The position numbers and the translations under genes were made by a program. Positions 15,240 to 23,534 of a stretch of 64,000 nucleotides of DNA are shown here, one piece after another. Below the pieces are notes generated by a model. That model was not told where the DNA came from and made no database searches. It saw only the letters and a program-made list of their open reading frames with translations. The first letter of the stretch is position 1; every line of letters begins with the position of its first letter. This stretch comes from Regnicoccus frigidus (GTDB lineage: Bacteria > Cyanobacteriota > Cyanobacteriia > PCC-6307 > Cyanobiaceae): assembly GCA_025194985.1 (NCBI GenBank), contig JAOANE010000055.1:1-64000 (forward strand), in the 5' to 3' direction.

Positions 15240-16190
15240 ATGGCCAAAAAGGAACCGTTTCTGCAGGCTGAGGAAGGTGCTCGTCGGGTGATGCCGGTGG
15301 TGTCGGGTTCGCCATGGGCGCCACCGCAGGCGAGCGATGTATCGGCCCGGCCTGAACTGCTGGCGCCCCCCTCTGATGACCTGGACCACCTGATCAGCGA
15401 CCGGATGGAGCCGGTTGATCCGACGGTGCGCAATCCGATCTCGGCAAGTGCGCCGTATCTGGAGACGCCGGAGGGGATGCTGCGCATCCGCAAGGAAGGC
15501 GAGGCGGACCGTTTCGTGCATCCCTGCCATCTGGAGGGCTGGCTGGCTCTGGAGTGGCAGGCCGTGCTGCCGATCTCGACGGATGGCGAGGATGGCGGCA
15601 CTGACCCGACTGATCCCCCCGATCCGACCGATCCCCCCGATCCACCGGATCCTGTCCTGCCGGTGATTGCCCAGCTCAAGCCTGAAGCCCCCCTGCAGGC
15701 GAAAGGAAAGCCTGTGAAGGTTTCGGTGACGGGCAGTGGCGTTGAGGCTTCTGGCGATGTGCTGATCAATGGCGCATCACAATCTGCAGCCTCGAATTAC
15801 ACCTACGGCAGCGAGATTGAATGCAGCCTCATCCTCGATTGCAAGACGATCAAGGAGCCCATGCAGCTGCCGGTGATTCTTGTCAACAGCGTGGGCCAGA
15901 GTGAGCCGGTGATGCTTTCTGTCGGCCCGAAGACTGCTGAAGAGTTCACAGTTGTGCCTGATCCCCAGCCCCAGCCTGAGCCCGAGCTGTTGATCATCGA
16001 CTTCGCGGCGATGACCAAGGCGGAGATCAGCGAGCACTGCTTCTCTGCCTTTGATGTGTCCCTGGATCAGTCGATGACCAAGGCGGAGATGGTGTCTGAG
16101 GCCCAGCGCCTGGAGCTGGAGGCCGCCACGGCCCCTGATCCGGCTTTCGCTGATGGCCTCGGCGGTGTGCCTGGCGATTTACTGGGCTGA
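15240..16190 (+). CDS. Hypothetical phage-like protein with Pro-rich linker and C-terminal HeH/SAP-like motif
   Basis: The 316-aa product has an N-terminal region of unknown type (to about residue 115) and a linker of repeated DPTDPP units (about residues 120-140). A beta-rich domain (VKVSVTGSGVEASGDVLINGASQ) follows, with an Ig-like pattern, and a second Pro-rich spacer. The C-terminus MTKAEISEHCFSAFDVSLDQSMTKAEMVSEAQRLE resembles helix-extension-helix motifs common in phage proteins. It begins eight bases after the previous gene and ends 19 bases before a strong terminator, so it closes the capsid transcript. Confidence 0.65.
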   Translation: MAKKEPFLQAEEGARRVMPVVSGSPWAPPQASDVSARPELLAPPSDDLDHLISDRMEPVDPTVRNPISASAPYLETPEGMLRIRKEGEADRFVHPCHLEGWLALEWQAVLPISTDGEDGGTDPTDPPDPTDPPDPPDPVLPVIAQLKPEAPLQAKGKPVKVSVTGSGVEASGDVLINGASQSAASNYTYGSEIECSLILDCKTIKEPMQLPVILVNSVGQSEPVMLSVGPKTAEEFTVVPDPQPQPEPELLIIDFAAMTKAEISEHCFSAFDVSLDQSMTKAEMVSEAQRLELEAATAPDPAFADGLGGVPGDLLG

Positions 16191-16209
16191 ATGCGCCCGC
16201 GACCTACCG

Positions 16210-16238
16210 GCCCGCCGTTGATCGCGGCGGGCTTTTTT
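16210..16238 (+). terminator. Rho-independent terminator after the capsid gene group
   Basis: The arms GCCCGCCG (16210-16217) and CGGCGGGC (16225-16232) pair perfectly around a 7-base loop, followed by six T. It follows the stop at 16190 by 19 bases and separates the capsid group from the fibre group. Confidence 0.88.
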
Positions 16239-16286
16239 GTTGGTCTGGCAAAGGGTGGTAGCTCCCCTTGCCGCTGGCTCTCTGCC

Positions 16287-17090
16287 ATGCCCTACCCGCT
16301 GCCCACCGCGACGGAGCGAGACGACGGCCGTCTGCGGTTGCTGCCGCCCCTGGGCTGCCCTGGCGGTGAGGAATGGGTGCTGCCCCAGGCGGTGGGGCGC
16401 TGGCTGGAGATCGGCTTTCGCCTGGGGCCTGTGCCGGCAGCGATGCTGGAGTTGTGGTGGATGCCCTCGGCGCGGCGCTGGAACGAGGAGCTGAGCACCG
16501 CGGCGATCGAGCTGAGCGTGGATCCCCGTGGCGTGCCGATGCAGGACCTGCAGGTGGATTGGGGTGATGGCACGGCCGAGCTGGTGCCATGGACGATCGG
16601 GCGGCCTGATGTCCCGAAGCTGCGCCACGTCTACGCCGAGCGCAGTGATCTGCTCGTCACGGTGACGATGGGGCTGTATGTGGCGTCACTGCAGGTGGCG
16701 CTGCTGGGCTGCCCGCTGCCGCCGGCTGTGGTGATCGGCCTGATGGGCCAAGGCACGGGCCAGGGCGGTGGTGGAGGCGGCCTGGCGGGCGCCCAGGCCC
16801 TGGTGCCGGGTGATGGCCTCGACGGCCGGCCGTACAACGGCAGTGCCACGGAGCTGTGGCGGCTACGGCTGCATCCCGAGGGCGGGCTGGGGCTGCTGCC
16901 GAGCCCTGTGGATGGCAAGCCCGCCCTGACGGTGATGTACGGCAGCGGAGCAGCAAGCCGGGGCACCCGCTGGTACTCGGCTGATGGGCCACCGACGCAG
17001 CAGTGGATGGAGGTGATCCAGCCGCCACCGGCGCTGGGTGATTTCTACCTGGACCGTGTGACGGGCCTGGTGTTCGAGCTGGTGGCTTGA
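16287..17090 (+). CDS. Phage-like protein with PKD-like motif
   Basis: The ATG at 16287 (MPYPLPTATERDDGR) is chosen because the terminator lies upstream inside the longer frame. The 267-aa protein contains LQVDWGDGTAELVPW through LRHVYAERSDLLVTVTM, the WGDGT...H.Y pattern of PKD/Ig-like domains. A Gly-rich loop (GQGTGQGGGGGG) and a C-terminal GDFYLDRVTGLVFEL follow; the last recurs as GDLYLDTFTGEVYQL in the fibre protein at 18089. This suggests an exposed structural or adhesion protein, possibly a baseplate or tail-tip component. Confidence 0.65.
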   Translation: MPYPLPTATERDDGRLRLLPPLGCPGGEEWVLPQAVGRWLEIGFRLGPVPAAMLELWWMPSARRWNEELSTAAIELSVDPRGVPMQDLQVDWGDGTAELVPWTIGRPDVPKLRHVYAERSDLLVTVTMGLYVASLQVALLGCPLPPAVVIGLMGQGTGQGGGGGGLAGAQALVPGDGLDGRPYNGSATELWRLRLHPEGGLGLLPSPVDGKPALTVMYGSGAASRGTRWYSADGPPTQQWMEVIQPPPALGDFYLDRVTGLVFELVA

Positions 17091-17093
17091 GCG

Positions 17094-18044
17094 ATGAGCT
17101 GGAATCCCACGGGTGAATCGATCCAGGGCCCAGCAGGGCCTGCGGGGCCTGCGGGGCCTGCTGGGCCACCCGGCCCAGGTGGTGGCTCGGGCAGCGAGCC
17201 GTTGCAGTGGCTCGATTTCAACGATCAAGCCAGCGAGCCATCGGCTCCAGCCGATGGTCTCCTGCGCACTTACAGCGCCAAGCTCTCCGGCCGGATGCTG
17301 CTCAACCAGTTGGGGCCTTCGGGCTTGCGCACGGTGCTGCAGCCGGCGCTCTTCGAGAACAATCTCTGGCTGGTGTCACCGAACCAGACGACCTCGCTCT
17401 CAGCGATCGGAGGTGCTGTGACCTCCGTGGGCACCATCGGCCACCCGGCGTCGACCGCGCCCTACGGGTGGATGTCGAGCTTCGCCACAGCGGCGACGGC
17501 GAATGTGACGGCTGGAACGGGTGGCCGTGACACGATCTGGACGCGCGGCAACGGTTCTGGCGCGGCTGGCTTTTTCTATGCGGCGCGGCTTGGCTTTCCT
17601 GATGCCAGTTACGACAGCGGCGGTCCCGGCGTCGGCACCCGCCTGTTCTGTGGCCTGACCAATCAGGTGATGTCGGCTTCTGTTGCTTCTGACAATCCGT
17701 CTGGGCACTACTGCGGCTTCTTTCGCCGCCATTCAGAACTTGGTGCTCAAGATGGCAACTGGCAGTTCGCCAGCAAGAACAACACCTTGTTGCAACTGCA
17801 GGACACGGGACTTGAGTTTCTGCCGCAACGTGCCATTGATTTCAGGGTGTTTGCACCACCCCACACCACGGAGGTGTTCTGGTCGATCGCCGATCTCACC
17901 ACAGGTCAGATAGCCGAAGGCTCCCAGACCTTGAAACTGCCTGCTGGCACCATTTACATGCGTGCTGGCTTCCAGCTGCAGACGATCAATGCAGTAGCCC
18001 GGAACATTCGGATGCAGCGGTTGTATTGCGAGAGCGACCGCTGA
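17094..18044 (+). CDS. Short collagen-like repeat protein (fibre-like)
   Basis: The 316-aa protein starts MSWNPTGESIQGPAGPAGPAG, with about six Gly-X-Y triplets, then a long beta-rich domain rich in aromatic and small residues (residues 40-316), ending RLYCESDR. Phage fibres often use a short collagen stalk followed by a receptor-binding head. It starts three bases after the preceding gene stop. The head domain is not recognised. Confidence 0.7.
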   Translation: MSWNPTGESIQGPAGPAGPAGPAGPPGPGGGSGSEPLQWLDFNDQASEPSAPADGLLRTYSAKLSGRMLLNQLGPSGLRTVLQPALFENNLWLVSPNQTTSLSAIGGAVTSVGTIGHPASTAPYGWMSSFATAATANVTAGTGGRDTIWTRGNGSGAAGFFYAARLGFPDASYDSGGPGVGTRLFCGLTNQVMSASVASDNPSGHYCGFFRRHSELGAQDGNWQFASKNNTLLQLQDTGLEFLPQRAIDFRVFAPPHTTEVFWSIADLTTGQIAEGSQTLKLPAGTIYMRAGFQLQTINAVARNIRMQRLYCESDR

Positions 18045-18088
18045 GTGCGTGAGCGTCTGGCAATAGGAGGCAGACCGCTTCTCGCTTG

Positions 18089-19345
18089 ATGGCCTGGACG
18101 AACACCGGCTCGATCCGCGGCCCGCAGGGCGTGCCGGGTTTACCCGGAAGTGCTGGTGCGGCTGGCAGCCCGGGCGGGGTTGGACCTGCCGGCCCGCAGG
18201 GCGTGCCGGGCGTGGCTGGCGGGCCGGGCAGCCCGGGCGGGACTGGCCCAGCGGGGCCTGCGGGCCCTGCGGGACCGGGCGGACCTGCGGGGCCCCAGGG
18301 CCCGGCGGGAACGGGGATCAACCTCAAGGGTTCAGTCCCTACCTTCTCGGCTCTGCCAACCGCAAACCGGCAGCAGGGCGATGCCTACATCGTTCAGGAC
18401 GAGGGCGACACGCTCTACGTCTGGGATGCAGCGCTGGTCACCTGGATCAATGCAGGCGCGATCCAGGGCCCTGCAGGCCCTGCGGGAGCAGCTGGCCCTG
18501 CGGGACCGACTGGACCGGCGGGTGTTGGCGTCGTTGGCCCAGCTGGCGCTGCTGGCCAGCAGGGCATCCAGGGCGTGCCGGGAGTGCCTGGCGCCGCTGG
18601 CAGCGCTGGCAGCCGCGGCACGGGCTGGTTTGTGGGCACAGGCCCGCCGCTGGCTCAAATTGCGGGCTCGATCCCTGGTGATCTGTATCTCGACACCTTC
18701 ACTGGAGAGGTGTACCAGCTTGGTGCTGCCCCCAGCGGTGTGCCGGTGGGCGATCTTCCCTCGATTGGCTCTTCCTATCAGGGTGGCTATTACGGCGGCC
18801 TGATCTCCCAGAGCGCCAACGGCGTGGCCACCCATGCGCTGATCATTGCGCCAAAGGCGGCGGGGATGAGCAGCCAGCAGACCAAGACCTCGAACACGGC
18901 GAGCAGCGGAGCCGACAGCAGCTTCGATGGCTTTGCCAATAGCGAGGCGGCCAACAATGCGAGTCATCCGGCCAATCAATGGGCGCGGGGACTGACGATC
19001 GCAGGTTTCAGCGATTGGTACGTGCCGGCTCTCTATGAGCTGGAGATTCTGTATCGGCGTTTCAAGCCGACCAGTGATGAAGGCAATAATGATCAGTTTG
19101 GCACCAATGCTTATGCCGTGCCGCCATCGACGAATTACACCATTTCAAGCCCTGATCGTACAGCTTTCATACCTTTCGAGCTAGGCGGTGCTGAGGCTTT
19201 CTTCGATGGGCAGATGAATACCTCGACGCAGAGTTCAGCAACAGAAGTGATTCTGCAGGACTGGTATTACGGCAACTGGTTTGCCAACAGCAAGACCTTC
19301 GCCCAGCAGACGCGGGCGATCCGCAAGATTGCGGTGATCCCCTGA
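18089..19345 (+). CDS. Collagen-like fibre protein with DUF1566/Lcl-type C-terminal domain
   Basis: The 418-aa product has two Gly-X-Y tracts (about residues 10-75 and 120-175) separated by a spacer domain (GTGINLKGSVPTFSALPTANRQQGDAYIVQDEGDTLYVWD), then GDLYLDTFTGEVYQL. Its C-terminal domain contains GFSDWYVPALYELEILYRRF and a final TRAIRKIAVIP, the pattern of the Lcl (DUF1566) C-type-lectin-like fold seen in adhesins and phage fibres. It probably forms trimers and contacts the host surface. The start is ATG 18089; a TTG one codon earlier is an alternative. Confidence 0.78.
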   Translation: MAWTNTGSIRGPQGVPGLPGSAGAAGSPGGVGPAGPQGVPGVAGGPGSPGGTGPAGPAGPAGPGGPAGPQGPAGTGINLKGSVPTFSALPTANRQQGDAYIVQDEGDTLYVWDAALVTWINAGAIQGPAGPAGAAGPAGPTGPAGVGVVGPAGAAGQQGIQGVPGVPGAAGSAGSRGTGWFVGTGPPLAQIAGSIPGDLYLDTFTGEVYQLGAAPSGVPVGDLPSIGSSYQGGYYGGLISQSANGVATHALIIAPKAAGMSSQQTKTSNTASSGADSSFDGFANSEAANNASHPANQWARGLTIAGFSDWYVPALYELEILYRRFKPTSDEGNNDQFGTNAYAVPPSTNYTISSPDRTAFIPFELGGAEAFFDGQMNTSTQSSATEVILQDWYYGNWFANSKTFAQQTRAIRKIAVIP

Positions 19346-19758
19346 TGCCCACCTGGATCGCCCGGATCGACACGCCCCGCCGTGAGCTGCAGGAGGTGAT
19401 CGTGCCGCTGCTGGTCGGCCCAGCGACCACGACGGTTGCCTTCGACGGTCTGGGCTCTGATGCTCTGATCCGGCGCGTGAACGTGAATCTGGCGAGCTGG
19501 ATCACGCTCTACAACTCTGAGGCGGCCTTCCAGGCAGACCTGCTGCGGCCTCTTAACCAGGATCCAGAGCCCGGCAGCGGTGTGGTGGCCGACCTGCGCT
19601 TCCCGTCGCTGGGCGGTGGTGCATTGCTGCTGGCGCCAGGCACCAGTTACTCCAACGCCGAGCAGCCGCTGCAGAGGCGCTTACTGGCGCGGCTGCGGAT
19701 CGAGGAGAGCGGTTCGCTTAACCCGCTGCTGTCGATCGAGGCCGTGGTGCTCACCGAT
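19345..19758 (+). CDS. Hypothetical phage-like structural protein
   Basis: The 138-aa protein (MPTWIARIDTPRRELQEVIV to SIEAVVLTD) is beta-rich and begins with a TGATG overlap with the collagen-like gene, then leads by a second such overlap into the following gene. This strict coupling implies co-production with the fibre. No family is recognised. The stop codon ends at 19761. Confidence 0.6.
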
Positions 19759-19760
19759 TG

Positions 19761-20669
19761 ATGGCCGCAACCCTCTCCTACCTGCCACCGGCTGGAGCCA
19801 CGCTCGACTGGCCCGATCTGGCCCGCCGCGCTCATCCGCTGCTGGAGGCCTGGCTGGCGCTGGTGAACGGCCGTTACCCACAGCATCAGATCACGGTGCT
19901 GCATGGCCCGGCGGATGACGCGGCTTGGTGCGGCTGGACGCTGCAGATCGAGAGCAAGCACGGCGCCTTGGTGGCCCAGATGTTGGCCGGCGGGCCGTTG
20001 TGTCCGGTGCCCGACCGGCAGAACCGTTTTGATGTCTGGTTCGGCCTGCTGGCCGATTACGACCCGCTCGATAGCTCGCGAGGTGTGCATGGTGTGGTGG
20101 ACACCGCCGTAGCGACCGATGGTTTTGGCGCTACAGCCTTGATCACCAGTAATACGAGCTTGGCCAGTAACAGGCTGAGCCCAACAGCTGGGCCAAATCC
20201 TCCACATTTGCAGGACTACGTTGTCTTCTCTGGTGAGGCAGAAGGCCAGGAGTATTTCGGCCTGTCGATGGCCAGCGCCAGCAGCTCGCAATCGAACCTG
20301 CTGTTTTTGATCACCCGCGAGATGAGCGAGGAGCAATGGCTGGTGATGAGCTATCTGCAGAACGGCTGCACGATGATCGCCGATCGCTCAGCAGCTCCGG
20401 GTTTCCGTCAACTGATCCGCCTGGGCTCCCAGTGGCTGTGGCAGCCGATGCTCGGCACCTCGTTCGCCTGGCCGGTGGTGGTGAACTCGACGAGCTATGC
20501 GTTCTACCAGGGGCCGGTGATCATCGAGCCGGCCCTGGTGCTGCCGGCTGACTTTCTCTGCCGCGCCCTGCTGACCCCCTTGTGGACATCCCAGGTGGAC
20601 ACGGCTCCGCCGGGCCAGTTCGTTGTCACAGTCGGCGGCAACCTGGCCGTGCGCATCCCGCCGCCATGA
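19761..20669 (+). CDS. Unknown structural protein, paralogue group member 1
   Basis: The 302-aa protein (MAATLSYLPPAGATLDWPDL) shares with the next two products an N-terminal helical pattern (HPLLEAWLALVNGRYPQHQITVL, about residues 25-47), a following strand-rich core, and a similar place in the operon. It starts with TGATG coupling and ends overlapping the next ATG by four bases. The function is unknown; a tail or host-recognition protein is inferred from context. Confidence 0.55.
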   Translation: MAATLSYLPPAGATLDWPDLARRAHPLLEAWLALVNGRYPQHQITVLHGPADDAAWCGWTLQIESKHGALVAQMLAGGPLCPVPDRQNRFDVWFGLLADYDPLDSSRGVHGVVDTAVATDGFGATALITSNTSLASNRLSPTAGPNPPHLQDYVVFSGEAEGQEYFGLSMASASSSQSNLLFLITREMSEEQWLVMSYLQNGCTMIADRSAAPGFRQLIRLGSQWLWQPMLGTSFAWPVVVNSTSYAFYQGPVIIEPALVLPADFLCRALLTPLWTSQVDTAPPGQFVVTVGGNLAVRIPPP

Positions 20670-21898
20670 CGCTCAGTGGTGGCCTGCGCACGTCGGCCCT
20701 GCTGGATTGGCAGAGCGCAGGCGGTACAGCGCCCTACTCCCAGTTCTTTACGCGGCTGCTGGCCTTCATCGCCACGGTGAACGCCACACCAGGCAATGAG
20801 AACGCCCAGCTGACGGTGCTCAAGCGCAACACCGATGCGACGGGAAGCCAACGAGGCATGGTGCTGCGGCTGCAGACCCCCACCGAGGACTGGGTGCTGC
20901 AGTGGGTGCATCCGGTCAGTGATCTGGAAACACCGCTGCTGCGGGTGGGTCGTGCCCGCAACTGGCTTGATGACGGCAGCAACGGTGGCTACGGCCGCCT
21001 GCTGAACGTGAGCGCCCTCGATCCGGCGGTGGACTGCCGCAACGGCGGCAGCAACGTGATGATCCCCAGCACTTGCTCCCCTGGCGTGTTGCTCTGGGCG
21101 CAGGACACAACGCCGGGGGCGGAGTGGTGGCTGTTCCATGCCGACTCGACCGTGGTGCCGTTCGACCCGAACGGTGCGGCGAATGGCCGGCCCTGGACCT
21201 TTCTGCTCTTCCGCCAGGCCGGCACTGCCGGCTGGTGCGTGATGTTTCCGGCCCAGAATCCATCGGGCTGCCTGCTCAACCTGCAGCAGCAGTACGAGAC
21301 GCTGCGCTCGAGCACGCAGTCGCTCGCGGGCTTCTCCGGCCTGGCCCGTTACGCGGCCCGCGGCGTGGCTGTGACCAGCAACACGCGCAGCAGCACCGGT
21401 GCGGCGAGCGAGAGCCCACAGCTGCAGCCATTGCCGCTGCGCTTCTGGATGGGCCGGGTTTCTGGTGGTGAATGGGCCTACCCCCAGCGGCTTGAGCAGC
21501 AGTTCCGCACCCTTGATCTTGAGGGCGTGCGTTTGTTCCAGATCGGCCGGGCCTGGTTCCAGATGACCTGGCTGCAGATCGGCCTTGCTGAGCTGGCGGC
21601 CATGCCGGCGGTTGCGGGCTGGACGACGTTCGCGGCTTACAGCGGCTGGGTGGCTGGAATGACGGACCTGCTGCTGGTGCCAAATCTGCCGGCGTTCGAT
21701 GACGCCCCGCCTCTTCCGCTCAATGGCACGAACCAAGCCGCCTACGTGCCAGCGGCTTTGGCGATGGCCCATCCGCTGCAGCGCGTCTGGATGCTGGAGC
21801 TACTGCAGGACCCCCCTGATGGTGGTGACGGCGGTGGCCCTGGAGGCAGCAGCCGGCCAGAGGCAGGGGTGCTCTGGCCCCGGACGGTGGGGACATGA
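20666..21898 (+). CDS. Unknown structural protein, paralogue group member 2
   Basis: The 410-aa protein from ATG 20666 (MTLSGGLRTSALLDWQSAGG) has the group's N-terminal motif FFTRLLAFIATVNATPGNENAQLTVLKRN and a middle block DTTPGAEWWLFHADS followed by GRPWTFLLFRQAG. A Gly-rich tail ends SRPEAGVLWPRTVGT. The last three features recur in member 3. Overlaps with both neighbours are four bases (ATGA). Upstream codons in the same frame overlap member 1 and are not used. Confidence 0.6.
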   Translation: MTLSGGLRTSALLDWQSAGGTAPYSQFFTRLLAFIATVNATPGNENAQLTVLKRNTDATGSQRGMVLRLQTPTEDWVLQWVHPVSDLETPLLRVGRARNWLDDGSNGGYGRLLNVSALDPAVDCRNGGSNVMIPSTCSPGVLLWAQDTTPGAEWWLFHADSTVVPFDPNGAANGRPWTFLLFRQAGTAGWCVMFPAQNPSGCLLNLQQQYETLRSSTQSLAGFSGLARYAARGVAVTSNTRSSTGAASESPQLQPLPLRFWMGRVSGGEWAYPQRLEQQFRTLDLEGVRLFQIGRAWFQMTWLQIGLAELAAMPAVAGWTTFAAYSGWVAGMTDLLLVPNLPAFDDAPPLPLNGTNQAAYVPAALAMAHPLQRVWMLELLQDPPDGGDGGGPGGSSRPEAGVLWPRTVGT

Positions 21899-23199
21899 GC
21901 AGGGCTGGCGGGATCCAACTGCTCCCATCGCTGAACTGGCGCGGCCTGGCAGCGACTGACCCGTTTCCGCTGCTGATCGAGCGGCTTGCCGCCTTCATCG
22001 CCGTGGTGAATGCGGCCCCAGCCAATGCGGCTTCGCCGCTGGCGATCCTGCGGCAACCGAGCAGTTCGCTCGCTGGAGTGCGCCGCGGCCTGGTGCTGCA
22101 ACTGGGTGGGCCTGAGCAGAACTGGATCTGGTACTGGACGCAATCGACCACGGCTGAGGACTACTGGTCGGTCGTCAATCACGGCGGCCACAGCTCGCTC
22201 TACAACGACGGCAGCAACAACGACGGCTACGGCTCACTGAGTGATCCGTTCAGTGGCGAATGGTCACGCTGGGATCTGCGTGGCCCGAGCTCTGATCCGG
22301 CGTTGCAGTGCGATGCGATGCAGGCGCAGCCTGGAGCGTCGCTGCTGCTGTTCGCGCAGGACACGATGCCTGGGGCGGAATGGTTCCTGTTCAGCGGTGA
22401 TGCGGCGGCGGCACCGATGCAGACCCACTTGAACCCGAACCCCTGGACGTTCCTGCTGGCCCGTGATGGAAGCGGCCTCTGGACTGTTTGCCTGCGGCAG
22501 TTGCAGGGCATGGCGCCCAACAGCCTGGGGCGGATGGGCAAGATTGTGCTGGCGCGCCCTGGTGTGCAGCTCTCTGCCCCCAGTGCGCTGCAGCAGCGGC
22601 TGGTGAGCCGGGTGGCGCTACAGCCGGAAGTACGGCTTGAAGTGCTCTCCTTTGGGCAGCTGGGTTATCAGGACGTGCCGGATGCCTTTTTGCTGAGCTT
22701 GCCGGCGCCGCTCTGGATCGGTCCGGTGAGCAGTGATCCGGCGTTGTATCCAGAGCGGGCGATGCATGTCAACGGCCGCATCGAGCTGGAGGGTGGCCAG
22801 AGCTTGCTGCAGCTCGGCCGTGGCTTCAGTGTGGATTGGTGGCTGAGTGTGCCGGCGGGAAGCCTGCCGACCACGGCGCCTGGCTGGACTTCGTTTGCTG
22901 ATTTCAGCTGGCGTGAGCGCAGCTCTGGGCTGATGCTCTACGCGCTGCCCGTCAGCAGCGTGGCGTTGGCTGATCAGAGCGATCCGCGCAGCTCGGCCTA
23001 CACGCCGCTGGCGGCGCTGTGGCAGAACGCTCTGATGCGAGAGGCGGCGATTGAGCTGTTGGAGCTGCAGGGCGAGGAGGTCGAGCCCGGTGGTGGTGAT
23101 GGCTCAGGCGCTGGCACGGGTTCGCCGCGGCCGAGCAGTGGGGTTCTGTGGCCCCGGAGGGTGGGAGCCCCTGCCAGCGACGACGCAACTATCTTCTGA
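21895..23199 (+). CDS. Unknown structural protein, paralogue group member 3
   Basis: The 434-aa protein (MSRAGGIQLLPSLNWRGLAA) parallels member 2: ERLAAFIAVVNAAPANAASPLAIL near the N-terminus, DTMPGAEWFLFSGDA then NPWTFLLARDGSG in the middle, and a Gly-rich tail with RPSSGVLWPRRVGA. Member 3 and member 2 therefore arose by tandem duplication. No enzymatic motif is seen. It is the last clear gene of the island before the tRNA. Confidence 0.6.
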   Translation: MSRAGGIQLLPSLNWRGLAATDPFPLLIERLAAFIAVVNAAPANAASPLAILRQPSSSLAGVRRGLVLQLGGPEQNWIWYWTQSTTAEDYWSVVNHGGHSSLYNDGSNNDGYGSLSDPFSGEWSRWDLRGPSSDPALQCDAMQAQPGASLLLFAQDTMPGAEWFLFSGDAAAAPMQTHLNPNPWTFLLARDGSGLWTVCLRQLQGMAPNSLGRMGKIVLARPGVQLSAPSALQQRLVSRVALQPEVRLEVLSFGQLGYQDVPDAFLLSLPAPLWIGPVSSDPALYPERAMHVNGRIELEGGQSLLQLGRGFSVDWWLSVPAGSLPTTAPGWTSFADFSWRERSSGLMLYALPVSSVALADQSDPRSSAYTPLAALWQNALMREAAIELLELQGEEVEPGGGDGSGAGTGSPRPSSGVLWPRRVGAPASDDATIF

Positions 23200-23250
23200 A
23201 CCCGATTCCGAGCAGGTGACACTTGAGCGGAGAAGGATGACGGCCTGGCT

Positions 23251-23373
23251 GTGGCCGCCCGAAGCGCTCCGGTGGACTCCCGGCGCCAGGTGAGTTGCCC
23301 GCCGGAGCTGGTGGATCAGATCGAGGCCTGGTTTCAGGGCCAGAGCTGGGTTGTCAGGCGGCAGCTGAGCTAA
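23251..23373 (+). CDS. Possible very small protein
   Basis: A GTG-started frame gives 40 aa ending CPPELVDQIEAWFQGQSWVVRRQLS, which looks protein-like. There is no clear ribosome site and the N-terminus is low-complexity, so it could be a fragment of a gene cut at the island edge. Confidence 0.25.
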   Translation: MAARSAPVDSRRQVSCPPELVDQIEAWFQGQSWVVRRQLS

Positions 23374-23438
23374 AGCCTCTCGGTCGGTTTTCTGCTCGTT
23401 TTCTGCTCACGCCCGAAGGTCGATCGCTGAAAAGTCAA

Positions 23439-23512
23439 TCGGGGCGACAGGATTCGAACCTGCGACCTAGTGCTCCCAAAGCACCCGCGCTACCAAGCTG
23501 CGCCACGCCCCG
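23439..23512 (-). tRNA. tRNA-Pro (anticodon TGG)
   Basis: On the minus strand, a 74-base cloverleaf can be folded: acceptor CGGGGCG pairing with CGCCCCG plus discriminator A, D-arm with TTGGTA, anticodon loop TTTGGGA giving anticodon TGG, and T-arm GCAGG-TTCGAAT-CCTGT. No CCA is encoded. Its 3' end faces the phage-like island, the usual orientation for an integration target. Confidence 0.95.
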
Positions 23513-23534
23513 GTTTTCTGAGCTTACCTGGCGC

